Source of the DNA: JBDKGH01 sp039798265
GTDB taxonomy: Bacteria; Bacteroidota; Bacteroidia; Flavobacteriales_D; Sanyastnellaceae
Reading direction: 5' to 3'
DNA: 18,385 bases
NCBI GenBank assembly: GCA_039798265.1
Contig: JBDKGH010000001.1
Coordinates: 1 to 18,385, forward strand
The position numbers and the translations under genes are program-made. The notes beneath the pieces are model-generated. The model searched no databases. It saw only the letters and a list, made by a program, of their open reading frames with translations, and was not told where the DNA came from. Shown one piece after another: positions 6,746-14,056 of the stretch; within the stretch, counting starts at the first letter, position 1; every line of letters begins with the position of its first letter.

Positions 6746-7935
6746 GCGCTACTATCACCAAAAGCAATGCATCCATCGGTTTATTTGGCTTCGGCACCGT
6801 GGGAGAAGGGCTACACCTCTTGCTCAACAATACCACCTCGGTGCCCGCGCGCATTCGTCAGATTGTGGTAAAAGACCGCGAAAAAGAACGCAGCTTGCCT
6901 TCCAGTCAGTTTCAATTTGAAAAAAATAGCATTCTCAATAATCCCACCATCGACTTGGTGGTCGAATTGATCAGCAATGCCCATGAGGCGTTTGACATCA
7001 CCGCTAGAAGCATCCAGGAGGGAAAACCCATTGTTTCGGCCAACAAAAAAATGATCGCGCATCACCTTCAGGAGTTGATCGATCTGCAATCGACCTATGC
7101 TGGCTCTATTTACTATGAGGCCGCCGTTTGTGGCAGCATTCCCATCATTCAACTCCTCGAACGCTATTTTCAATTCGAACCCATTCAACGCATCCGTGGA
7201 ATTTTTAATGGTACTTCTAACTATATACTCACACGCATTGAAGAAGACAAATTGTCCTTCGATCAAGCTTTGAAAAAGGCCCAGGAACTCGGATTTGCCG
7301 AAAGTGATCCTACTTCTGACGTGGGAGGTTATGATGCGTTATATAAGTTAATCATTCTTTCTTTCCACGCCTTTGGAAGCATTTACAAACCCGAAGAAAT
7401 CCTGCGAATGGGCATTCAGAACTTGACCGAAAAGGACATTGCTTTTGCGAAAAATAGTGGGCGAAAAATTCGATTAGTGCCCACTGCCGAACATAAAAAT
7501 GGAAAACTTCTTCTTTTTGTTCTGCCACAATTGATCGATAGCGATGACGATTTATACACGATTCGATTTGAAACCAATGCCGTTGAATTGATTGGTGAAC
7601 ACACAGGAAAGCAATTTTATAGCGGCCTCGGTGCGGGAGCATTTCCCACCTCCTCTGCTGTGTTGAGCGATGTACAATCGGCACTTAATGGGTGGAAATA
7701 CGGCTACCGAAAACAGGCCCAGCAAAACCAACTTCCTCAAGCCAATGATGAAGCTATAGATGTTTATGTGCGCTGCACCACTCATTCCTTATTGACCTCT
7801 TTGCCCTTTACAAAAGTCAAAGAAGGATACATCGATAATGATTACCGATACATCGTGGGAAAAATTCTTCTTTCCGATTTGAAAAAACACGCCCCCTCCA
7901 TTGAAGAAGATGGAGGCATTATCATCCGCTTATAG
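6742..7935 (+). CDS. hom: Homoserine dehydrogenase, monofunctional
   Basis: Reduces aspartate semialdehyde to homoserine, the branch-point intermediate for Met and Thr. Protein of 397 aa. The Rossmann nucleotide loop is GLFGFGTVGEG near residues 13-23, followed by SANKKMIA, YYEAAVCGSIPIIQ, GIFNGTSNYIL and LGFAESDPTSDVGGYDALYK. The last holds the probable catalytic Lys202. There is no fused aspartokinase domain. The last 60 or so residues do not look like the regulatory ACT domain of many monofunctional enzymes, so direct Thr feedback may be absent (inferred). ATG 6742 overlaps the metX stop by 4 nt. Placing hom in the met operon puts homoserine supply under the Met/Cys leaders. A strong hairpin follows. 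Confidence 0.94.
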   Translation: MSATITKSNASIGLFGFGTVGEGLHLLLNNTTSVPARIRQIVVKDREKERSLPSSQFQFEKNSILNNPTIDLVVELISNAHEAFDITARSIQEGKPIVSANKKMIAHHLQELIDLQSTYAGSIYYEAAVCGSIPIIQLLERYFQFEPIQRIRGIFNGTSNYILTRIEEDKLSFDQALKKAQELGFAESDPTSDVGGYDALYKLIILSFHAFGSIYKPEEILRMGIQNLTEKDIAFAKNSGRKIRLVPTAEHKNGKLLLFVLPQLIDSDDDLYTIRFETNAVELIGEHTGKQFYSGLGAGAFPTSSAVLSDVQSALNGWKYGYRKQAQQNQLPQANDEAIDVYVRCTTHSLLTSLPFTKVKEGYIDNDYRYIVGKILLSDLKKHAPSIEEDGGIIIRL

Positions 7936-7979
7936 TAAATGAACGAGGTGAATCTTTCCCATTATTACACGATCAAAAA

Positions 7980-8020
7980 AAAACCACTTAAGAGAAAGCT
8001 CATTTCTCCTAAGTGGTTTT
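7980..8020. terminator. Bidirectional terminator between hom and yceI
   Basis: AAAACCACTTA (7980-7990) pairs over 11 bp with TAAGTGGTTTT (8010-8020). Inside it, GAGAAA (7992-7997) pairs with TTTCTC (8003-8008). An A-run precedes the stem and T-runs follow, so it can serve both convergent transcripts. Confidence 0.85.
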
Positions 8021-8039
8021 GTACAAGCGTGAAAAAAAA

Positions 8040-8567
8040 TTATGCTTTCACCAACTGAATTTCTGCATGAAGCTTCACTTCTTCACTTACCAAAACGCCA
8101 CCTGCCTCTAGTGCTGCATTCCAATTCAAGTTGAAATCAGTGCGGTTGATTTTGCCGCTTACGCTGAATCCACCTTTAGTATTGCCCCACGGATCAACAC
8201 CGATACCACCAAATTCAACATTAAATTGAACGGGCTTTGTTACATCACGAATGGTTAAATCGCCGTGAACAACATAGTTTTCGCTGTCCTTCTTTTCTAC
8301 ACTTGTAGAAGCAAATTTCATGTGAGGAAAAGCTGCTGAGTCAAAGAAATCGCCACTTTGCAAATGACCATCACGTTGCTCATTACCTGTATTTACGGAA
8401 GCTGTTTCAATAGAGAAAGCAATTTTCGCTGTGGTAAAATCGTCGCCTTCTGTTGTAGCTGATACATCAAATTTTCCGAAGCTGCCTGATACATTTGTGA
8501 TCATCAAGTGCTTTACTTTAAAGCCAATCTCAGAGTGAGTTGGGTCTAGATTCCAGTTTGTTGCCAT
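8040..8567 (-). CDS. YceI family protein, cytoplasmic form
   Basis: Lipocalin-like YceI protein of 175 aa, a family that binds long-chain or isoprenoid lipids. Typical features are the start NWNLDPTHSEIGFKVKHL, the central FDSAAFPHMKFAST and GDLTIRDVTKPV, and the late GGFSVSGKINRTDFNLNW. The ATG at 8567 gives MATNWNLDP, the usual start of the lipid-binding fold. The longer frame, open to 8714, runs into the end of the Nudix gene and has no family resemblance. No signal peptide is present, unlike many periplasmic YceI proteins, so a cytoplasmic location is inferred. It lies 59 nt downstream of mutT on the same strand. A weak promoter candidate (TTTG 8610-8613, CACCTTTG 8586-8593 on the minus strand) could drive it alone. 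The physiological role is unknown. Confidence 0.9.
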   Translation of the reverse strand: MATNWNLDPTHSEIGFKVKHLMITNVSGSFGKFDVSATTEGDDFTTAKIAFSIETASVNTGNEQRDGHLQSGDFFDSAAFPHMKFASTSVEKKDSENYVVHGDLTIRDVTKPVQFNVEFGGIGVDPWGNTKGGFSVSGKINRTDFNLNWNAALEAGGVLVSEEVKLHAEIQLVKA

Positions 8568-8626
8568 TGCATTATTATTTGAGGACAAAGGTGAATACAA
8601 TAGCGCCGGCAAATCATTGAAGTAGA

Positions 8627-9016
8627 TCAAGAAAAAGCTTGGAGCAAATACTCCACGATGGGCAAGTCTGCTTCTGCCCAATCCAATTCTCTCAATTGAG
8701 CAAATGGATACCACTCTAGTCGCTCATGTTCGGAAGCCACTGGCTTGCCCTGTATGATGTTCGCTTTGAACGGAATCAATTCCAATTGCGGCCCATTAAT
8801 ATAGGTATGAAAAACAGAGGGCCACTTTTCTTCAATAGCAATCAGTACCGATAGCTCTTCTGCAATTTCCCTCACCAAGGATTGTTGTTCGGTTTCGGTT
8901 TCTTCCACCTTTCCGCCTGGAAATTCCCACTTTAATGGCATTTTCATGCTTGCGCTTCTTTTTGCGCAAAGCACCTTTCCATCTTCCACTATTACAGCGC
9001 AGGTTACCCGAATCAT
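8627..9016 (-). CDS. mutT: MutT-type Nudix hydrolase (probable 8-oxo-dGTP diphosphatase)
   Basis: Small Nudix protein of 129 aa, the length of E. coli MutT. The Nudix box GX5EX7REUXEE begins at G35: G35, E41, R49-E50 and E53-E54 are present. The Gly near the box end is Ser56. The N-terminal VTCAVIVEDGKVLCAKR and WEFPGGK match MutT, which removes oxidised dGTP from the nucleotide pool. Substrate is inferred from overall likeness; Nudix substrates are often mispredicted. A perfect -7 box (TATCTTTG) ends only 4 nt before ATG 9016, so the transcript is probably leaderless or almost so. Confidence 0.88.
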   Translation of the reverse strand: MIRVTCAVIVEDGKVLCAKRSASMKMPLKWEFPGGKVEETETEQQSLVREIAEELSVLIAIEEKWPSVFHTYINGPQLELIPFKANIIQGKPVASEHERLEWYPFAQLRELDWAEADLPIVEYLLQAFS

Positions 9017-9020
9017 TTTT

Positions 9021-9028
9021 CAAAGATA
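9021..9028 (-). promoter_or_regulatory. -7 box of the mutT promoter
   Basis: The minus strand reads TATCTTTG, an exact TAnnTTTG match, followed by AAAA and then ATG. The -33 region is only weakly matched (TTTAG). Expected transcript start is within a few bases of the start codon. Confidence 0.55.
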
Positions 9029-9136
9029 ACGGGTAGGTTAAAAACTAAATCGCTGATTTTCAGGTATAAAAAAATTCGTTTTTTTCCTGTAACTTTCCAA
9101 AAGGCAGAGCGTCCTATTACTGAAAAACCTTTTGAA

Positions 9137-9628
9137 ATGACCGTTTCTGAGTACAACCAATGCGTAGAGCTCCATTCTGATGGGCTTTATCGCTTTCTGC
9201 TCAAAAACGTAAAAGATTCCGAAAAAGCCCGCGATTTGGTGCAAGAGACCTACACCAAACTCTGGCTAAAAGTGGAAGAGGTGTCTTTTCAAAAGGCAAA
9301 AAGTTATTTGTTTACGGCAGGTTATCACACGATGATTGACCAAATGCGTCGAGAAAAAAGACACGTGGATTATACCGCAAACGAATTAAAAACGGGTATG
9401 AGTTCTTTTAATCGTCAGTATTCTGACCTATCAGAAATATTGAACGAAGCTTTAGACCGATTGCCCGAAATACAAAAAAGCGTTATCCTTCTGCGCGACT
9501 ATGAAGGGTATAGCTACGAGGAGATTGAAGAAATCACCGGACTAAATGAATCGCAGGTAAAAGTATATATCTACCGCGGACGTGTGGCCTTGAAAGAATT
9601 TATAGGAAAAGCAGAAAACGTGATATAA
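9137..9628 (+). CDS. ECF-type RNA polymerase sigma factor
   Basis: Sigma-70 family protein of 163 aa, the size of extracytoplasmic-function sigma factors. Region 2 covers about residues 10-75, including LYRFLLKNVKDSEKARDLVQET and the core-binding/-10 part FTAGYHTMIDQMRR. Region 4 covers about 105-155, with LDRLPEIQKSVILLRDYEGYS followed by the helix-turn-helix YEEIEEITGLNESQVKVYIYRG. The next gene starts 1 nt after the stop and encodes a one-pass membrane protein, the usual arrangement of a sigma/anti-sigma pair. Target promoters and the inducing signal cannot be told from this sequence. The upstream 120 bp is shared with the divergent mutT gene; a TAACTTTC at about 9093 is a weak promoter candidate. 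Confidence 0.92.
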   Translation: MTVSEYNQCVELHSDGLYRFLLKNVKDSEKARDLVQETYTKLWLKVEEVSFQKAKSYLFTAGYHTMIDQMRREKRHVDYTANELKTGMSSFNRQYSDLSEILNEALDRLPEIQKSVILLRDYEGYSYEEIEEITGLNESQVKVYIYRGRVALKEFIGKAENVI

Positions 9629-9629
9629 C

Positions 9630-10718
9630 ATGATCACCAGAAACAACTACGAAGCTTATTTTCTCGATTACCTCGAGAATAACCTTAGCCCCGAATTGCT
9701 ATCGGAGCTTCGTGCATTTTTGGATGCTCATCCTGATCTAGCAGCAGAGCTCGAAGAGATGAGCGATATGCCTCTCATGGTTGCCCCTACTGAATCTGTG
9801 CTTCCCGACTCGTTCAAACAAGAGCTGGTGCGCGATGAGAAAACACACCGAGCACATTACCTCATCGTTGCCGAACTAGAAGGTGATGCTACGCCTGCTG
9901 AGCAAAAAGAACTTCGTCAGTTAGAAAAAGAGCATCCTTTTCTTTCTCAGGAGAAAGCTCTTTTTGCAAAAACCAAATTGGTAGCGGATACCTCCATCCG
10001 TTTCTTTCATAAAAAAGCACTGGTCCAAAAGGAAGCGGTGGTTATTTCATTCCGAAGAGTAATCACTATTGCTTCAGCAGCCGCTGTTGCCGCTTTAATT
10101 GGCCTTGCCCTATTTTCTAATCAGCCAGTAGGGCTTACGGCATCCACTGCAAACAGAAATCTGCCTACCCTAAAAGAAAGCGCCGATAGCAGCGAAGCTC
10201 CTTTGAACACGGCGACACCTAATGACACTAATAACTCGAATAGTGCACCTATTCCGTTTGAGCAAATTCAACGAATTACTTCCCCAGACAAGGAGAACAA
10301 CACTGCCCAGAGTTCACGAGAACGATCAAACGAACCTGTAAAACAAAACGACCTCGTTAGTCCACTTACACCGCACGAGGCAGAACAATTCAACACAGCT
10401 GAATTGGTAAAACCCGATATTCTTCCAGATATGGAACAAGTTGTTTTACCTAGTGCTACCACTCAAACTGCCGAAGTAAAAGCAGAAGAGGCGACATACC
10501 TTACCATTTGGCAATTCGCAGAAAATAAGGCTAAGGAAAAAATTTGGGGGGATGAGAGTTATCCTGACCAGAAGTTTGCAACCGCATTTGCTCAACGTGA
10601 AATTCAAAAACGATTTGGCAAGTCTGAAACCAAAGTAGAAATTATTCGTGAAAACAAAGTAAAAGAAAAGTCTTTTCGCCTAAAAATCGGTTCACTGGAG
10701 ATCAATCGAAAACGTTAA
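9630..10718 (+). CDS. Probable membrane anti-sigma factor
   Basis: Protein of 362 aa not placed in a named family; the assignment rests on context and architecture. Residues 1-140 are cytoplasmic, soluble and rich in Glu and Leu. One hydrophobic segment (about 144-162, VITIASAAAVAALIGLALF) should cross the inner membrane. Residues 170-362 would be periplasmic, with a Ser/Thr/Asn/Gln-rich linker (about 170-290) and a charged end. The N-terminal part seems to hold two copies of one helical motif: 7-44 (Y..YFLDYLENNLSPE..SELRAFLDAHPDLAAELE) and 77-112 (YLIVAELEGDATPAEQKELRQLEKEHPFL). These resemble the short N-terminal helix pair of Bacteroidota anti-sigma proteins, but no zinc-binding His/Cys set is visible. 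It starts 1 nt after the sigma gene stop. Confidence 0.75.
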   Translation: MITRNNYEAYFLDYLENNLSPELLSELRAFLDAHPDLAAELEEMSDMPLMVAPTESVLPDSFKQELVRDEKTHRAHYLIVAELEGDATPAEQKELRQLEKEHPFLSQEKALFAKTKLVADTSIRFFHKKALVQKEAVVISFRRVITIASAAAVAALIGLALFSNQPVGLTASTANRNLPTLKESADSSEAPLNTATPNDTNNSNSAPIPFEQIQRITSPDKENNTAQSSRERSNEPVKQNDLVSPLTPHEAEQFNTAELVKPDILPDMEQVVLPSATTQTAEVKAEEATYLTIWQFAENKAKEKIWGDESYPDQKFATAFAQREIQKRFGKSETKVEIIRENKVKEKSFRLKIGSLEINRKR

Positions 10719-10796
10719 CCGAAAAAATATCGACCAAACAGCGATTCTTATCTATAAATCCTTACATTTCGACAACTCTCACCAAAACGATTGGCT

Positions 10797-11339
10797 ATGT
10801 ACGGAATGGTTAACAAAGGTATCGAAGACCTCATCACCACTAAATGGGGCGTCGACACATGGAAAGCAATTAAGGAAGACGCTGGATTTAATGATGATAG
10901 CTTCCTAACCATCAAAAGCTATCCCGATGAGCTCACGTATAAATTAGTTGGAAGCGCATCCAAAATTCTGAATTTACCTAGCGATCAAATATTAGAAGCC
11001 TTTGGAGAATATTGGATTCTATTCACTGCTGAAAAAGGTTATTCTGAACTTTTGAATTTAACAGGACATTCCTTTCCGGAATTCCTTCGCAACTTAGATA
11101 TGCTTCATTCGCACGTGGCCAACATCATGCCTAAACTCGCGCCACCTAGCTTCTATGTGCAAAATGAAAAAGAGCGCTCGCTGGAGCTTGTTTACGAATC
11201 ACAACGACAAGGTTTAATTACATTTCTCATCGGCTTGATCAAAGGATTAGGAAAAAGATTTGAGCTCGACTGCGCTGTGAAGGAAATTCCAAATGCGAGC
11301 GATAATGCCTCAGTCAGAGTTTTTCTAATCGAATGGTAA
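10797..11339 (+). CDS. H-NOX heme nitric-oxide sensor protein
   Basis: Stand-alone H-NOX (heme-nitric oxide/oxygen binding) domain of 180 aa, related to the sensor domain of soluble guanylate cyclase. The start MYGMVNKGIEDL is typical. H104 in LDMLHSHVANI is the proximal heme ligand. Y133-S135-R137 (YESQR) is the heme-propionate clamp YxSxR, and the PP pair at 116-117 sits where the heme-distorting Pro lies. The stretch after the clamp (QGLITFLIGLIKGL) has no Tyr at the place where oxygen-binding H-NOX proteins carry the distal Tyr, so NO selectivity is inferred. ATG 10797 is preferred to the TTG at 10791 because it gives the family start. It is followed 13 nt later by an HNOBA-like histidine kinase, the probable partner. 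A near-consensus -7 box (TACATTTC) lies at 10763-10770. Confidence 0.93.
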   Translation: MYGMVNKGIEDLITTKWGVDTWKAIKEDAGFNDDSFLTIKSYPDELTYKLVGSASKILNLPSDQILEAFGEYWILFTAEKGYSELLNLTGHSFPEFLRNLDMLHSHVANIMPKLAPPSFYVQNEKERSLELVYESQRQGLITFLIGLIKGLGKRFELDCAVKEIPNASDNASVRVFLIEW

Positions 11340-11352
11340 ACTATCTCTGACT

Positions 11353-12438
11353 ATGGATGATTATTTTGACCAAGCCTCGCCCTTCTTTCTAGTCATTGAT
11401 GAAACAGCACAAATTGTAGATGCCGGTTCTTTAATTCGAAAAGCTGCAGGAAATGATCTGCTGCACTCGGCGTTCAATCAACATTTTGAATTAAAGAACA
11501 ATCCGCTACCGATTGAAGATCTGCTTGTCAATAAAACAAGACCAAAAATTCTTTTTCTCAAGCATAAAATCAAAAATCAACTCTATAAGTGCACCATACA
11601 TAACTTCAGCGAAAACAAAATCATAATACTAGCGAATCCTGTTATCAACTCCATCTATCACTTAAGCGACTACGGGCTTATCGTATCTGATTTTCCTCAA
11701 CACCATAGTATTTTCGAGCAAATATTCCTCCAAGAATCCGCGAGCTCATCGATCAAAGAAGCCATTACCTTGAATGAGTCTTTAGAGCAAAAAAACGCTT
11801 TACTAAGGGACAATGCAAAAGTACTCAAGGAATTAAACGATGACCTAAACGCTTTACTTGGAGAGGTTCATCATCGCGTAAAAAATAATTTAGCACTCAT
11901 CTCTGGCCTACTCGAGATGAAAAAAATGAATCTTACGGATAATGCCTTTCGATCTGGCATCAACGAAATTCAACACCGCATACATTCCATTGCGCTTATT
12001 CATGAAAGCATGTATAAGACCAATTCGTTTGCAAACATCAATTTGAAAAATTACCTGCAGGATTTGGTACTACAAATCGGAAGGTTCTATTCATCACACA
12101 AAAATGTAAGCATCGAAACGGATCTCGAAGAAATTCACTTTGATAATTCCAAAGCATTACCCCTTGCCCTCATCGTGAATGAAGTGCTGACTAATAGTTT
12201 CAAGCACGCTTTTGACGACACTCCAGAAGGAAAAATAAAAATAACACTTAAAAAATCCGATAATCTACTTACCTTAGAAATCCGAGACAACGGAAAAGGA
12301 CTGCAATCAACCGAAACTCCTAAAAATAGTTTGGGCATGAAACTTCTTTCGATGTTGTCCAAGCAACTGAAAGCTAAACACTCTATACAATCTGACAACG
12401 GATTAGTAATCCAAATCCTGATTCCCTATGGCCAATAA
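11353..12438 (+). CDS. H-NOX-associated sensor histidine kinase (HNOBA-like + HisKA_2 + HATPase)
   Basis: Soluble kinase of 361 aa with no membrane segment. Residues 1 to about 130 look like the H-NOX-associated (HNOBA) domain that follows H-NOX in soluble guanylate cyclases: SPFFLVIDETAQIVDAG near the start and LANPVINSIYHLSDYGLIVSD near the end match its landmarks. A coiled coil follows (about 136-165). The dimerisation/phosphoacceptor motif EVHHRVKNNLALISGLL is of HisKA_2 type, with H174 (next to R175) the likely phosphorylated residue. The ATP-binding part has the N box (VNEVLTNSFKHAF), DNGKGL and SLGMKLL. The gene lies between the H-NOX and a response regulator, overlapping the latter by 11 nt. 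Inferred action: NO-bound H-NOX changes kinase activity through the HNOBA domain. Confidence 0.88.
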   Translation: MDDYFDQASPFFLVIDETAQIVDAGSLIRKAAGNDLLHSAFNQHFELKNNPLPIEDLLVNKTRPKILFLKHKIKNQLYKCTIHNFSENKIIILANPVINSIYHLSDYGLIVSDFPQHHSIFEQIFLQESASSSIKEAITLNESLEQKNALLRDNAKVLKELNDDLNALLGEVHHRVKNNLALISGLLEMKKMNLTDNAFRSGINEIQHRIHSIALIHESMYKTNSFANINLKNYLQDLVLQIGRFYSSHKNVSIETDLEEIHFDNSKALPLALIVNEVLTNSFKHAFDDTPEGKIKITLKKSDNLLTLEIRDNGKGLQSTETPKNSLGMKLLSMLSKQLKAKHSIQSDNGLVIQILIPYGQ

Positions 12439-12787
12439 GAAAGTTTTGATTGTGGAGGATGATCAGGTCATTGCTTACGTGCATGCTTATTATGCGGAAC
12501 AATGTGGTTTAGAAGTGACTGATTGCGTCGAAAGTGGTGAAAAAGCTTTAGAATCGATCGCTCGCAATACGCCTGACGCCGTGCTGATGGACATTCGAAT
12601 AGAAGGCGAGATTTCAGGTATTGATACGGCTAAAAAAATCAGAGAGCAATTGGATATCCCCATCATCTTTATCTCTGGCAATTCAGATGCTCGCACGCAA
12701 AGTGAAATTATCGATGACGGCAAAACCTATTTTTTAGTAAAGCCTATTCGCCCTGATGATTTGCAAGCTCTTCTCGGAAAAATATAA
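12428..12787 (+). CDS. Single-domain response regulator (CheY-like receiver)
   Basis: A receiver domain alone, 119 aa. The acidic pair is E10-D11-D12 (IVEDDQ), the phosphoacceptor is D55 in LMDIRI, the Ser/Thr switch is in FISGNSD and the conserved Lys is K105 in LVKPI. There is no output domain, so it must act by protein contact or as an intermediate of a phosphorelay. The gene overlaps the kinase gene by 11 nt and is its likely phosphorylation target. Its stop is only 1 nt from the stop of convergent pth, and no terminator is visible between them. Confidence 0.92.
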   Translation: MANKKVLIVEDDQVIAYVHAYYAEQCGLEVTDCVESGEKALESIARNTPDAVLMDIRIEGEISGIDTAKKIREQLDIPIIFISGNSDARTQSEIIDDGKTYFLVKPIRPDDLQALLGKI

Positions 12788-12788
12788 A

Positions 12789-13352
12789 TTACTTCGTATT
12801 CACCACATTCATGGTGCGTGCTATGCCCATTAGGGCAAAAGAAAAACAGGCGTCAGCCGCAGCCTTCACACGATCTTCCAGTGTTTTTTTCTCGTCGTCA
12901 TTCCATTCGCCCAGTACATAATCGACTTGCTGACCTTTCGAAAATTCAGCACCCACACCGAAGCGCAGCCGCGCATAAGCATCGGTATTTAATATTTGTT
13001 GAATGTGTTTGAGTCCATTGTGACCGCCATCACTGCCTTTTCCCCGCATGCGCAACTTGCCAAAAGGAAGAGCGAGATCGTCGGTTACGACCATCACATT
13101 TTCCAACTCTATTTTTTCTGCTTGCATCCAATACCTCACTGCATTGCCCGAGAGGTTCATGTAAGTAGAGGGTTTGATTAAGATGAAGGTTTTTCCTTTG
13201 TGCTTTATTTCACACACCGAAGCATATCTATCGGTAGAAAAGGTAGCTCCTTTTGTAGCCGCCATGTGCTCCACTACTAAAAAGCCAATGTTGTGTCGGG
13301 TACGTTCGTACTCTGATCCAATATTTCCTAATCCCGCGATTAAATACTTCAT
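12789..13352 (-). CDS. pth: Peptidyl-tRNA hydrolase
   Basis: Cleaves the peptide from peptidyl-tRNA released by stalled ribosomes. It has 187 aa, the usual bacterial length. N10 (GLGN), catalytic H20 (RHNIGF), N66 (TYMNLSG), D92 (TDDLALPFGK) and N112 (GGHNGLKHI) fall at the expected places. ATG 13352 gives MKYLIAGLGNIG, matching the family start; the frame stays open to 13508 but that part overlaps the terminator and rplY. It follows rplY in the same direction, separated by a terminator, and has its own -7 box (TACTTTTG) 22 nt before the start. Confidence 0.96.
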   Translation of the reverse strand: MKYLIAGLGNIGSEYERTRHNIGFLVVEHMAATKGATFSTDRYASVCEIKHKGKTFILIKPSTYMNLSGNAVRYWMQAEKIELENVMVVTDDLALPFGKLRMRGKGSDGGHNGLKHIQQILNTDAYARLRFGVGAEFSKGQQVDYVLGEWNDDEKKTLEDRVKAAADACFSFALMGIARTMNVVNTK

Positions 13353-13374
13353 TTTAGACGTGCTGTTGCGTGCG

Positions 13375-13382
13375 CAAAAGTA
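13375..13382 (-). promoter_or_regulatory. -7 box of the pth promoter
   Basis: The minus strand reads TACTTTTG, an exact TAnnTTTG match, 22 nt upstream of the pth ATG and downstream of the rplY terminator. This would let pth be transcribed independently of prs-rplY. No convincing -33 TTTG is seen at standard spacing. Confidence 0.5.
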
Positions 13383-13399
13383 AAGGTAAGCCGAACAAT

Positions 13400-13430
13400 A
13401 AAAAAAGCCCGCATGAGATATGCGGGCTTT
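13400..13430 (-). terminator. Intrinsic terminator after rplY
   Basis: On the minus strand, AAAGCCCGCAT (13430-13420) pairs over 11 bp with ATGCGGGCTTT (13414-13404) around a 5-nt loop, followed by a run of T (13406-13401). It lies 22 nt beyond the rplY stop. Confidence 0.88.
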
Positions 13431-13452
13431 GATAAGATATATCGAAAATCGA

Positions 13453-14046
13453 TTATTTCTTTTTCTTACCTTCTGGCTTATCAGACTCAGCTGCAGCGAT
13501 AGAGGCACGAGTAGCAGCTACAGTTACTACTGCAGAAGCTTCTGCTTCCAATACTTTACAACCAGGAACAGAAACCTCGCGAACGCGGATCATATCACCA
13601 ATTTTCAAGTTTGTAATATCCAAAGTGATATCATTTGGAAGATCTTCAGGACGACCGAAGATGCGCACTTTGCGGTAGTTCAACATCAATTTACCACCGG
13701 CTTTAACACCTTCTGAGTTACCTGTAACACGGATTGGCAATGTAGTTTTGATCGCCTTTCCAGGAATCAATTCCAATAAGTCAATGTGTACGATACGATC
13801 AGTCACTGGGTGACGTTGTACTTCTTGCAATACAGTAGAAGTTACTTTGCCGTCCAAATCAAGGTTGATTTGTAAAGTGTCTGGAAGAGCCACCAACTTG
13901 TTCATGTCAATCTCAGCTACTGAGAAGTGAAGTTGTTGACCACCACCGTAAAGAACACCCGGCACACGCTCTGAATTGCGCAAAGCCGAAGCATTTTGTC
14001 TTCCTACGCTCTCACGAACAGAGCCGCTCAATGTAATTTGCTTCAT
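13453..14046 (-). CDS. rplY: 50S ribosomal protein L25/general stress protein Ctc
   Basis: 5S rRNA-binding ribosomal protein of the long TL5/CTC type (197 aa), which has an N-terminal L25 domain and a C-terminal beta domain; E. coli L25 has only the first. Landmarks are GRQNASALRNSERVPGVLYG near the start, LQEVQRHPVTDRIVHIDLLE and RVTGNSEGVKAGGKL. The end is Lys-rich (EGKKKK). ATG 14046 is used because MKQITLSGSVRE is the family start; the open frame further upstream overlaps prs. It lies 10 nt downstream of prs, so the two form one operon that ends at the following hairpin. Confidence 0.96.
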   Translation of the reverse strand: MKQITLSGSVRESVGRQNASALRNSERVPGVLYGGGQQLHFSVAEIDMNKLVALPDTLQINLDLDGKVTSTVLQEVQRHPVTDRIVHIDLLELIPGKAIKTTLPIRVTGNSEGVKAGGKLMLNYRKVRIFGRPEDLPNDITLDITNLKIGDMIRVREVSVPGCKVLEAEASAVVTVAATRASIAAAESDKPEGKKKK

Positions 14047-14056
14047 TTTGTTTGTT

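Noticed and set aside
6811..7785. Antisense ORFs of 60-151 codons within hom
   Set aside because: They lie opposite a well-conserved enzyme gene, show no family motif and have no promoter evidence.
8568..8714. 49-residue N-terminal extension of the YceI gene as a signal sequence
   Set aside because: It overlaps the mutT 3' end, has no coherent signal peptide architecture, and contains charged and Asn-rich parts before the real Met.
13353..13508. Longer N-terminus of peptidyl-tRNA hydrolase
   Set aside because: It runs through the rplY terminator and rplY itself. The family start MKYLIAGLGN at 13352 has N10 and H20 at canonical positions.
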